Made by a program: the position numbers and the translations under genes
In this document: piece after piece, positions 35,706 through 43,846 of the stretch
Position numbering within the stretch: the first letter of the stretch is position 1
How the letters are laid out: each line of letters starts with the position of its first letter
The notes under the pieces: model-generated
What the model was told of the DNA's origin: nothing
Seen by the model: only the letters and a program-made list of their open reading frames with translations
Databases searched by the model: none
NCBI RefSeq assembly: GCF_031344075.1
Contig: NZ_JAVJAN010000001.1
Coordinates: forward strand, 78,752 to 142,751
Reading direction: 5' to 3'
DNA length: 64,000 bases
From: Clostridium aquiflavi
GTDB taxonomy: Bacteria > Bacillota > Clostridia > Clostridiales > Clostridiaceae

Positions 35706-36017
35706 TTATTTATTATCTATAAGTTCTAAAGCCCTTGCTAGTACTTTCTTTCCATTCATTGTTCCATAATCAATAGTGTTTATAACTTCTACTGGCACAT
35801 TCTTATCAGCTAGGCTTTTTTGAAATTGTTTTAATAAAAATCTAACTTGTGGCCCTAATAATAAAATATCAATATCATCTATATGATCTTTAACTTGTGC
35901 TTCTCCTGTTGCTTCTATACTACATTCAATTCCCTTCTCTTTTGCTGCTGCTTGCATTTTTGAAACTAATAAACTAGTAGACATTCCTGCACAACAAACT
36001 AACAATATCTTTTTCAC
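35706..36017 (-). CDS. celA: PTS lactose/cellobiose-family IIB component
   Basis: A 103-aa IIB with P-loop VCCAGMSTSLLVSKM; the phosphocysteine is probably Cys8. ILLLGPQVRFLLKQF is also typical. The start is GTG 36017 behind AGGAGGATTTTAA. First gene of the operon, about 95 bp downstream of the sigma-54 promoter. Three tandem 13-bp repeats lie in the 5' leader. Confidence 0.92.
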   Translation of the reverse strand: MKKILLVCCAGMSTSLLVSKMQAAAKEKGIECSIEATGEAQVKDHIDDIDILLLGPQVRFLLKQFQKSLADKNVPVEVINTIDYGTMNGKKVLARALELIDNK

Positions 36018-36036
36018 TTAAAATCCTCCTTTAAAT

Positions 36037-36075
36037 TTACAGTTTTATGTTACAGTTTTATATTACAGTTTTAAA
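36037..36075. repeat. three tandem 13-bp repeats in the PTS leader
   Basis: TTACAGTTTTATG, TTACAGTTTTATA and TTACAGTTTTAAA follow each other with no spacing, between the predicted sigma-54 start site and the IIB start codon. Confidence 0.85.
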
Positions 36076-36122
36076 ACATATTCATTCTTGTTTATTATTT
36101 TTACCTTACACCTATATACTAA

Positions 36123-36138
36123 GCAATAACCATGCCAA
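36123..36138 (-). promoter_or_regulatory. sigma-54 promoter of the PTS operon
   Basis: On the minus strand TTGGCAT-GGTTA-TTGCTT matches the -24/-12 consensus (TTGGCAC-N5-TTGCW) at all but one key position. It lies upstream of the IIB gene and downstream of the gene for a GAFTGA-type activator. Confidence 0.85.
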
Positions 36139-36220
36139 AATTTATATTAAAGAAATTTTTCTTTAAAATCATGTTTTTCCTATGTTTATAGTCTATTCTC
36201 ATATTGTAAAAATCTCAAAA

Positions 36221-36248
36221 AAAGTGTGTAAAATCAATTACACACTTT
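36221..36248 (-). terminator. terminator after the LevR-like gene
   Basis: AAAGTGTGTAA and TTACACACTTT form a perfect 11-bp stem; on the minus strand it is followed by TTTTTTGAG. It isolates the activator gene from the downstream sigma-54 promoter. Confidence 0.85.
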
Positions 36249-36316
36249 CTTATTTTTACACTCTATATAAAGTTAACTCCTTATATCACAATCTACAGTT
36301 AAGTTATAACTAATAT

Positions 36317-39058
36317 TTACACTATATTTTCTACAACCATTCTAACTATATAAGCTAATTCATCATCACCAATTTCAATATTATAATTATTTTCTAAAAT
36401 GCCTAAACTTTTTCTAATAATCAAAAACTCCTTTAAATACTTGTATCTATATTCTTCTAATTCATTAAACTTAGTCTGATTCATTCCATGTTTTAGTTTG
36501 TCTATAAGAAAGCTTATATGAATTAGAATTCCAATTTGTATATCATGTTGAATTTTAACATTCAAACTTTCTTCTATATCTCTTATAATATTTCTAATGT
36601 CACTAATTAAAGCCATACAATTAATTTCTGTTATTTCATTTTCTAATGCTTTTCTTACTTTTAAGAAATTACTCTCTATTTCAATTAAATCATCTAATTG
36701 CTTTACTCCATATTCCATAAAAACATCCTGTGCAGATACAAATGGTACTCCTTCAATAAATATATTTACAGTTCCAACCACAGCTAATATTATATATTTT
36801 TCTTTCAATGTACTTACCTTTTTTAAGAAATCTTCTTTATCTAATATATCAATAGAAATAATGCTAACCTTTTCTATGTTTTTCAAACTACAACTTATTC
36901 TTGTTTTTATTCTTTCCGCTGCACCTTCTCCTGTAAAACAAGTTGTAATTATTATAAATTCTTTATGGTGGCTATAATATTCCTTAGACATTTGTATTGA
37001 AGTTCTTCCTATTTCTTGACATGAACTATAAATAGAATCTAAACTTCTTCCATTTATTGCTTTCCTTCCTGCCTCTATAACAGTTAATGTTGTTACCATG
37101 TCCACTGTCTTAACTTTAATACCTAATTCATCACTAATGATACTTCCAAAATTAATCAATGATCCCATATCCACCAATATTAATAATCCTTTTTTAGTAT
37201 TCATTTCTTTAATTTTTTCTTTAGCCTTTTTAAACATAACCTCTGCCTTCATTGTTAACGGCATATCTAATGATTGTATATATTCTTCCCCTATAAGTAT
37301 ATTAGCTACTTCAGTAATGCTGCTGGCCGTACTTCTTCCATGCATCATAACAAGGACACTAACTTTTTCTTCTACGTATTCATTAACTTCATCATCACAT
37401 GCAGATAAAAACATAGTTACATATCCAATCTCATCTAAAGGAACATCTACATTAAATTCTTTTTCAATAATTTTAACTATCTCCATGGCTACATTGAATT
37501 CTTCTCTATATTGAACTCTAATAATATTAAGTTTAGGATGATATATCTTTTTTCCACAAGTAATTCTCTCAATACTCCCTTGTAAATGTAGTGAAAGTCC
37601 AAAATAAACTCTTTGATTAAATTCTCTGTTTAATCTTTTAGAAGCTATAGATAACATATTTTCAACAACTCTTATTATTTTTAATCCAACAATCTTAGAA
37701 ATTTCTTCTTTTTTTAAATTTGTATTTATTGTATTTATATACTTTTTAAAATACTCTTCAAAATCAATATTTAAAATATTATTAATACTTTCTTCATCAA
37801 TTCCTTGATTCTTTAATAATTCTACCTTATTTTCTATAATTGAATAAAAGCTCTTATTTTTAACATTATTAGATTCACCAAATTCTAATTCAAAATTTCT
37901 TTGAAAATTATCTTTACTTGAAAATCTTAAAATATCAGTAATATTTTTAACTATAACCTCTATTTCTTCCCTATGTTCTTGAATTTTCATTATTCCTTTT
38001 TGAACTCTAGGCTGTAATTCTTTTTGATCTACTAAAATATAATTGCTCTTATTTATTTTATAATTTAAAAATGCCTTAGCACACGAAAGTTGAACATCAC
38101 TTTTTAATTGTCCTATATTGTTAGGACAATCATATAGCAAAAAGGATATTATTGAATTTTTACTTACATATATACTTTTACCAAGTCTTAATGATTCCGC
38201 TATTATAAATTCACTTAACAGCCTATATCTTTCTTCTAGCATTCTCTCTCTAAGTGGTGGTAATACTATTGTCATTGGAATTCTTCTAGTAAATGTCTTT
38301 AATAAAAATGATTCAGGTGATTCTGTGGTTGCTGCTATAATTTGTACTTCTGCTCTTATTTTCTTTTCTGTATCACCTAAAGCTCTAAAATATCCTTTAT
38401 CAATAAAAGTAAATAGCATTTCTTGTCCTTGTGGAGACAATCTATGTATCTCATCCAAGAAAAATATTCCACCATCTGCTTTTTTTAATAAACCTTCTTT
38501 ATCACTATCAGCACCAGTAAATGCTCCTTTTTTTATTCCAAATATTTGCCCAATAACTAATTGAGGGTTATCAGCATAATCTGCACAATTAAACCTGACA
38601 AATGGTGCATCATTCAATATCATATTAGACTCTTTTGCAAAGTAATACATAACTTCAGCAAATAATGATTTTCCAACACCAGTTTCACCTAATATTAAAG
38701 TGTGAAGTCCTCTAGGTGGATATAATATAGCTGCTTTTGCTTGTTGTATTGGCAATTTTAGTGAATGTTTTGAACCAACAAGCATCTCTAAACTATCTTT
38801 TTTATTAACTGTTCGCTCTTTACTATTTTCGCTTAAATTATTATTTTGTTTTATTTTTATACTACTATATACAACTGGTCTTCCATCCTTTTTATCCAAT
38901 CTTTTATCTTTATACAGTTCATTTAGATATCTACTTACATTAGTACGATCTAATTTCATATATAAACTTAATTGAGTAGCTGTTACTCCTTTTTCACTTT
39001 TACTTTCAAGCTCTAGTAGTTTTTTCATAACCTCTTCTTTTCTAGTTATGTTAACCAT
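36317..39058 (-). CDS. LevR-type sigma-54 activator with PRD domains
   Basis: A 913-aa regulator. Domain order: N-terminal winged helix (TATQLSLYMKLDRTNVSRYL, residues ~20-65); AAA+ domain at ~95-330 with Walker A GETGVGKS, the sigma-54 contact loop GAFTGADSD and Walker B GGIFFLDEIH; first PRD at ~455-560 (LSLHLQGSIERI); a IIA-mannose-like domain (VLVMMHGRSTASS, LLILVDMGSL); a IIB-like segment (FIIITTCFTGEGAAER); and a C-terminal PRD (GILIHISFLIDKL). PTS phosphorylation of the PRD histidines would tune it to sugar supply. It is single-gene, ends at a terminator, and its target is almost certainly the sigma-54 promoter at 36123-36138. Confidence 0.9.
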   Translation of the reverse strand: MVNITRKEEVMKKLLELESKSEKGVTATQLSLYMKLDRTNVSRYLNELYKDKRLDKKDGRPVVYSSIKIKQNNNLSENSKERTVNKKDSLEMLVGSKHSLKLPIQQAKAAILYPPRGLHTLILGETGVGKSLFAEVMYYFAKESNMILNDAPFVRFNCADYADNPQLVIGQIFGIKKGAFTGADSDKEGLLKKADGGIFFLDEIHRLSPQGQEMLFTFIDKGYFRALGDTEKKIRAEVQIIAATTESPESFLLKTFTRRIPMTIVLPPLRERMLEERYRLLSEFIIAESLRLGKSIYVSKNSIISFLLYDCPNNIGQLKSDVQLSCAKAFLNYKINKSNYILVDQKELQPRVQKGIMKIQEHREEIEVIVKNITDILRFSSKDNFQRNFELEFGESNNVKNKSFYSIIENKVELLKNQGIDEESINNILNIDFEEYFKKYINTINTNLKKEEISKIVGLKIIRVVENMLSIASKRLNREFNQRVYFGLSLHLQGSIERITCGKKIYHPKLNIIRVQYREEFNVAMEIVKIIEKEFNVDVPLDEIGYVTMFLSACDDEVNEYVEEKVSVLVMMHGRSTASSITEVANILIGEEYIQSLDMPLTMKAEVMFKKAKEKIKEMNTKKGLLILVDMGSLINFGSIISDELGIKVKTVDMVTTLTVIEAGRKAINGRSLDSIYSSCQEIGRTSIQMSKEYYSHHKEFIIITTCFTGEGAAERIKTRISCSLKNIEKVSIISIDILDKEDFLKKVSTLKEKYIILAVVGTVNIFIEGVPFVSAQDVFMEYGVKQLDDLIEIESNFLKVRKALENEITEINCMALISDIRNIIRDIEESLNVKIQHDIQIGILIHISFLIDKLKHGMNQTKFNELEEYRYKYLKEFLIIRKSLGILENNYNIEIGDDELAYIVRMVVENIV

Positions 39059-39168
39059 TATAATCCCCCCTTCCTATATAAAAGTTAGTTTCTTAATATT
39101 AGACTTTATTTTAATATAATCCCTATATTAATACACAAAATTGAACAAAATACTTGACTTCATACATA

Positions 39169-39207
39169 AAAAACTATTCAAAATGTTTTTTATTCTGAAT
39201 AGTTTTT
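39169..39207 (-). terminator. terminator after the GH4 gene
   Basis: AAAAACTATTCA and TGAATAGTTTTT form a perfect 12-bp stem followed on the minus strand by TATG. The rest of 39059-39376 shows no gene. Confidence 0.8.
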
Positions 39208-39376
39208 CATTGTCAATTAAACAAAACATGTTATCTATAAGCTTTTATACAATCTAACTATGCTCTGTACTATACATAATCCTTACAGACTCATTGATAA
39301 CAAATTTATAACCATTAGTTTTTATAAGCTCTATCTAAATATAATAATTATGCTTGTACTAAAATACCACTAGTTC

Positions 39377-40723
39377 TTAAAGTATAGCGTCTCCTTTAAA
39401 TTGAGGTAAATACTTTTTATGTGCTAAAAGTAATTCATCTAATACTGTCTTTGCAACATTACCACTTGGAACTAATGGATTTATTATAAAAGCTTGTAAT
39501 GCTTTATTATAATCACCACTAATTGCTGCTAAAATGGTTTCTTGTTCCATAGATTTCATTAATTGAAGCATTCCCCTTGATGATGCATCTAATTGTCCAA
39601 AACATATTGGTTCTGGACCATGTGATGTTATTATACTTGAAACTTCTGCAACAGAATCATATGGAAGATCTATAATTGCTCCTTTGTTTAAAGTGCTCAC
39701 CACCATAATATTTCTTTTATCGTTAAATATTGAACTTATAACTTCACATGCTGAATCGCTATAATAAGCTCCACCTCTTTTAGTTAATTGTTCTGGTTTA
39801 TAATCTAAATTAACATCTTTGTATAATTCAAACAATTCCTCTTCTGTTTTTTTAACAACCTCAGCTCTTGTTTCTCCCTTTGAAAAACCTTCCAGTTCTT
39901 CATTTAGCATATCATCTGTAGCATAATAGTAATTATGGTATGGACACGGTAATAATCCTAAATCTTTTATTTGTTCATATATAAATTTTGATTCTTTAAT
40001 ATTTGCTACTACCGCTTCATTATTTGAATCCTCATTAATTGGATTATATAATAATTCTATTAATTCTTTTGTTCTTTCATTTCCACAACTATCCCATACC
40101 CTATGATAGTGAAAATGATTTATTCCTCCAAACTTAAAAAATAAATCTTCTTCTTCAAGTTCTAATGCTTTACTATCTTGTTTTATACAATTGATTGGAA
40201 CATTACATAATCCTATAGTTTTATTCCATTCTCCATATTTAATAGCTGCTTCAGTTATCATACCTGCTGGATTTGTAAAATTTATAAGCCATGCATTTGG
40301 ACATAATTCTTTTATATCTTCAATTATTTCTAAAATAACTGGAATTGTCCTAAAGGCTTTAAACATACCACCTGCACCATTTGTTTCTTGTCCTATTAGT
40401 CCATGACTTAAAGGAATTCTTTCATCCTTTATTCTCGCATCCAAAAGGCCTACTCTAAATTGAGTTGTTACAAAGTCAGCATCCTTTAATGCCTCTCTTC
40501 TATTTAAAGTTAAATTAATTTTCCAATTTAATTTAGCTGCCTTAACCATTCTTTTAGCCATAGCACCAACAATTTCTAACTTTTCTTTTCCATCTTCAAT
40601 ATCTACAAGCCAAATTTCTTTAATTGGAAGTTCATTACTACGCTTTATAAATCCTTCAATTAATTCAGGAGTATAACTTGAACCCCCTCCAATAGTAACT
40701 ATTTTTATTTCTTTTTTATCCAT
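39377..40723 (-). CDS. celF: GH4 6-phospho-beta-glucosidase
   Basis: A 448-aa NAD+/metal-dependent glycosidase. The Rossmann motif IVTIGGGSSYTPELIEGF opens the protein. NQ-type segment INFTNPAGMITEAAIKYG and the metal-site motif GLCNVPINCI follow; Asn after Cys marks beta-specific members (alpha ones have CDMP). FGGINHFHYHRVWD is the catalytic region. Product of the PTS, for example cellobiose 6-phosphate, would be cut to glucose and glucose 6-phosphate. ATG 40723 follows GGAGGTTAAAAAT; an ATG five codons earlier overlaps that site. It has no visible sigma-54 promoter, so it may be expressed apart from the PTS genes. Confidence 0.88.
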   Translation of the reverse strand: MDKKEIKIVTIGGGSSYTPELIEGFIKRSNELPIKEIWLVDIEDGKEKLEIVGAMAKRMVKAAKLNWKINLTLNRREALKDADFVTTQFRVGLLDARIKDERIPLSHGLIGQETNGAGGMFKAFRTIPVILEIIEDIKELCPNAWLINFTNPAGMITEAAIKYGEWNKTIGLCNVPINCIKQDSKALELEEEDLFFKFGGINHFHYHRVWDSCGNERTKELIELLYNPINEDSNNEAVVANIKESKFIYEQIKDLGLLPCPYHNYYYATDDMLNEELEGFSKGETRAEVVKKTEEELFELYKDVNLDYKPEQLTKRGGAYYSDSACEVISSIFNDKRNIMVVSTLNKGAIIDLPYDSVAEVSSIITSHGPEPICFGQLDASSRGMLQLMKSMEQETILAAISGDYNKALQAFIINPLVPSGNVAKTVLDELLLAHKKYLPQFKGDAIL

Positions 40724-40861
40724 ATTTTTAACCTCCATAAAAATTATTTGTTAAACAATATGAATATGTTTACACAATTGCTGAATTAGCATTTTAAAAC
40801 ATAAAATACTACTATTTGTTTAAAATATTTTGTAAGGTATATTTTTAATCATTCATTAAAT

Positions 40862-41443
40862 TCAGCAATCTTTTAGTAAAACTGTATGTATTATTAAAAT
40901 TAATGTTTTTTTAATTTTATTTCTAACTTCATCAGGCAATTCACACTTTAACGTTCTTTCTAATAATCCCTTATTTTTTATTCCATTTGATATTAGATAG
41001 TCCTCTATAAAATTCACTTTTTTCTCTCTATTTGGAATTAACTGATATATAACATACCAATCCTCTAAAGAAGTTAATGGTATATTTACTCCATTTATAT
41101 TCTTAAATTCTGAAATTGACTTATTATCAAAAGTATATTTAAATACTCCACCATTATAGTTAATGTTTAATCCAGCCATGACATCAATATCAATTCCATT
41201 CACAACATATTCATAAAAGTATTTTGTAGAATATGTCTTGGACTCTTTTCTTTCTTTCTTTTCTCCAATACTTTTTAAAATTTTATCGACTCTTTCAATA
41301 TCATTTGTGTCTACTAAAACATCAATATCATTAGGATGATCTGCAAGTCCATAACTATTTAATAAAATAGATGCTCCTACAGCCCACACTACTCCACTAT
41401 CATTTAATTTTTCTCCTATGTAACTTAAAGTCTTAAAAATCAT
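40862..41443 (-). CDS. nucleotidyltransferase-fold protein
   Basis: A 193-aa protein with a minimal nucleotidyltransferase core: VWAVGASILLNSYGL followed by NDIDVLVDT (Gly-Ser and Asp-x-Asp), and IDVMAGL as a possible third acid. This resembles AbiEii/aminoglycoside-nucleotidyltransferase-like proteins that are common as lone genes in clostridia. It has no antitoxin-like partner next to it. ATG 41443 follows GAGGTGGACA. Function and substrate unknown. Confidence 0.6.
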   Translation of the reverse strand: MIFKTLSYIGEKLNDSGVVWAVGASILLNSYGLADHPNDIDVLVDTNDIERVDKILKSIGEKKERKESKTYSTKYFYEYVVNGIDIDVMAGLNINYNGGVFKYTFDNKSISEFKNINGVNIPLTSLEDWYVIYQLIPNREKKVNFIEDYLISNGIKNKGLLERTLKCELPDEVRNKIKKTLILIIHTVLLKDC

Positions 41444-41495
41444 TGTCCACCTCATAAGTTTATTTTTTATCTTAATTTCTTCTTGTTTGTATCAA

Positions 41496-41771
41496 TCATA
41501 TTTTTTTATATGTGCAAAATAATGGAGTTATTAAAATCATAATAATTAGCCATAGTACATATAAAATTAATATTTTAGAACCTATTAAATTTGTTACAAG
41601 TACTGGTGCTGTAACTAATACATTAATTAATAAATTAGAATACCATGTCAACTTATATTCAGTTAAACATTCTTCACATTTTATATTTTTATATTCTTTA
41701 ATTGCCCACACTGATTTTATTACTTCTCTGTATTTAAATTTATGACTACAGTATTCACATCTATTTCTCAT
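41496..41771 (-). CDS. CXXC-20-CXXC zinc-ribbon membrane protein
   Basis: A 91-aa protein with CEYC at residues 5-8 and CEEC about 20 residues later, followed by two hydrophobic helices (LLINVLVTAPVLVTNLI and ILYVLWLIIMILITPL). This matches the small Firmicutes family named for its CXXC-20-CXXC spacing. A cytoplasmic zinc ribbon tethered to the membrane is expected. Function unknown. Confidence 0.75.
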   Translation of the reverse strand: MRNRCEYCSHKFKYREVIKSVWAIKEYKNIKCEECLTEYKLTWYSNLLINVLVTAPVLVTNLIGSKILILYVLWLIIMILITPLFCTYKKI

Positions 41772-41848
41772 ATAACGCTCCTAAAAATTTCTTAATTCAA
41801 TCCAGTCTCCTTAGATAAATACCTAAAAATACAATTAAAATTTAAATA

Positions 41849-42151
41849 TTAAACGCCAAAAATTAAAGTTCCTAAATGCCAATACAAAAATGGAGCTATA
41901 ATTAAAAGTATATTAAAAATAATACCTATCTTCCATAGTTTATTATCTGAAAGCTTTCTTGAAATTAATGCTAAAATAACTCCTATTGAGCATATATATG
42001 GAGCTAGCATTAATGGCATACCTTCAAATTTTTGATATGCTGTTATATAAAAAAGCCAATTAAGAATGAACATAAAAACAATTATAGGAATTCCAAGAGA
42101 AACATCCCCTAGTTTATTGCCTATATTTAATGTTGAAGTTTTATTTTTCAT
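41849..42151 (-). CDS. small three-helix membrane protein
   Basis: A 100-aa protein with three hydrophobic segments (LGIPIIVFMFILNWLFYI, LAPYICSIGVILALIS, IGIIFNILLIIAPFLYW) and a short polar N-terminus. I do not recognise the family. It is preceded by GGGGGAAACTTAT. Its neighbours are also small uncharacterised genes. Confidence 0.6.
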   Translation of the reverse strand: MKNKTSTLNIGNKLGDVSLGIPIIVFMFILNWLFYITAYQKFEGMPLMLAPYICSIGVILALISRKLSDNKLWKIGIIFNILLIIAPFLYWHLGTLIFGV

Positions 42152-42296
42152 ATAAGTTTCCCCCTATCTATCTTAAATTCTTTAATATTACATCTAATTC
42201 TTCTATATTATAATATCTTTTGTTAAATTATAACATATTTATCTGTTTGTGTTATAATTTAGCAAAAGATTAAATTTATATTTAGGAGTAATAATT

Positions 42297-42347
42297 ATGA
42301 AATTTAATGCTACTTATATTAAACTTTCACGTGGTAATTTAATATAA
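42297..42347 (+). CDS. 16-aa peptide gene with own promoter and terminator
   Basis: ATG 42297 follows TTAGGAGTAATAATT and opens MKFNATYIKLSRGNLI, then a stop. A promoter-like TTATAAT lies about 45 bp upstream, and a terminator follows the stop within a few bases. The complete set of signals makes a real small transcript likely. I do not recognise the peptide; it could be a signal peptide, a leader or a toxin-like peptide. Confidence 0.5.
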   Translation: MKFNATYIKLSRGNLI

Positions 42348-42350
42348 TAA

Positions 42351-42394
42351 AAAAAGAACTCCTTGCTTATAATGATTAAGCAAAGAATTTTTTT
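42351..42394 (+). terminator. terminator after the 16-aa peptide gene
   Basis: TTGCTTA and TAAGCAA form the core stem, extended by AAAAAGAA/TTTTTTTT pairing around small mismatches, with a T8 run at 42388-42394. Confidence 0.75.
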
Positions 42395-42487
42395 ATCTGT
42401 ATTAACTTAATTAAACTAATATTTATTTTTAGAATTTTAAATTAAATTTCCTATTTTATAAACTTCATATTAAAATACAAACATAAT

Positions 42488-43195
42488 CTAAAATAGCAAT
42501 CCTCTACTTATTAAAACTATAATAATTAGATGAATGGGATAAATTACATAAAACATCCATTTACTAAATTTATTACGCAAACCTAATTTTCCATTATACA
42601 TAAGTATTAATATTATTGAAAATACCATCATCCATTGATAATCCCAAATAAATATTGATTCCATAAAATATTCTCCAAGACTTAATGATGATAAAATAGG
42701 TGATATACTAAATAGTATATATGCTATGGACATTAATATCTTCTTTTCTTTTAAGAAATAAAATATTAATGTCATTCCCAAACCATATACAGATGCTTCT
42801 GTAAAAATCATCAATATTCCAATTACCACACTACACAATATTCCAATCCAATAATCCTTACCTTCTTGTTTACACTTTTTAGTGTACTCTATCATATTCA
42901 TAAGCGCTACTGCCAATCCTAATGATAAAAATATATTGTTATGGATATTAAATGTAATATCAACAAAAATCATTATAATTCCAAATACAAATAGTCTTTT
43001 CATATAACTAATTCTACTCTTAGTCTTAAAAAATCCTTCTACTATTAAATAAAAGAATACTGGTGCTGCAAGTTTTCCTAAATATCCAAACCATATAGGA
43101 ATATTTACTCCACTTACTGGTCCCATATAAGTATAAATGTGATCTAATATCATAAATATTAAAGCTATTACTTTTAATTGAAATGAGTTAAACAT
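42488..43195 (-). CDS. TraX family membrane protein
   Basis: A 235-aa polytopic protein with about eight helices and the TraX opening FNSFQLKVIALIFMILDHIY, then WFGYLGKLAAPVFFYLIVEG and a C-terminal FSKWMFYVIYPIHLIIIVLI. TraX acetylates pilin in F plasmids, but chromosomal Firmicutes members have unknown acyl acceptors. AAAGGAGAAGATGATTT precedes the ATG. No conjugation genes are nearby. Confidence 0.85.
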   Translation of the reverse strand: MFNSFQLKVIALIFMILDHIYTYMGPVSGVNIPIWFGYLGKLAAPVFFYLIVEGFFKTKSRISYMKRLFVFGIIMIFVDITFNIHNNIFLSLGLAVALMNMIEYTKKCKQEGKDYWIGILCSVVIGILMIFTEASVYGLGMTLIFYFLKEKKILMSIAYILFSISPILSSLSLGEYFMESIFIWDYQWMMVFSIILILMYNGKLGLRNKFSKWMFYVIYPIHLIIIVLISRGLLF

Positions 43196-43440
43196 AAATC
43201 ATCTTCTCCTTTGTTATATTCTACATAAATTATTCTATACTAACTTAATAGAATCACATATTTAAATATCTTTCATTTACATTACATTTTTGTAAGATAA
43301 ATTTCTATTAAATCTGCATATATTTCTATTAATTGCTCATATTCTAAAATATATCTTATTATCTTTGGATTTTAGTCATTGAATACCTGAAAGATGAATA
43401 TATATTTAATAAATTATAATTAGAGAGGATTTATTATATT

Positions 43441-43623
43441 ATGAGTAAACATTGTTTTAATTTTGATAATTTAACCGATAAGTTAGTTCACATTTTATAT
43501 GTAGCAAAAGTAGAAAATGCTTTAGGATTAGTTATTGTTGAGTTAATAAACTATTATGGAGAAAATACTGTTAAAGACTGTATCAATATATGTAAAAGCC
43601 GATATCCTTATATATTTAATTAA
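43441..43623 (+). CDS. 60-aa uncharacterised protein
   Basis: A short gene behind GAGAGGATTTATTAT. The product (MSKHCFNFDNLTDKLVHILY, ending CKSRYPYIFN) is likely soluble and mostly helical, with two Cys in CINIC. I do not recognise it. Its own strand and spacing suggest a monocistronic unit. Confidence 0.5.
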   Translation: MSKHCFNFDNLTDKLVHILYVAKVENALGLVIVELINYYGENTVKDCINICKSRYPYIFN

Positions 43624-43674
43624 ATCTCTTCCTTATAATAAAATTAAATCCTCTCATATAATATATAAAAATTT

Positions 43675-43717
43675 GGGCTACATCTTAAAAATATGAAATA
43701 TTCTTAAGATGTAGCCC
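43675..43717 (-). terminator. terminator after the GGDEF-EAL gene
   Basis: GGGCTACATCTTAA and TTAAGATGTAGCCC form a perfect 14-bp stem. The minus strand continues AAATTTTTATATA. It may also serve the convergent 60-aa gene. Confidence 0.85.
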
Positions 43718-43846
43718 GCATTCGTAATTTTAATTAATAACCTGCCATTTCATTATACACTTTTTAACTAACCACGTACAATAGTATATTTATAAAATAT
43801 TTGCTTATTATAGTTATACAACAAAATTTTAAGTTGTATGGTAAAT

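Noticed and set aside
40741..40860. Second sigma-54 promoter before the GH4 gene
   Set aside because: No TGGCA-N7-TGC pattern with correct spacing is present on the minus strand here.
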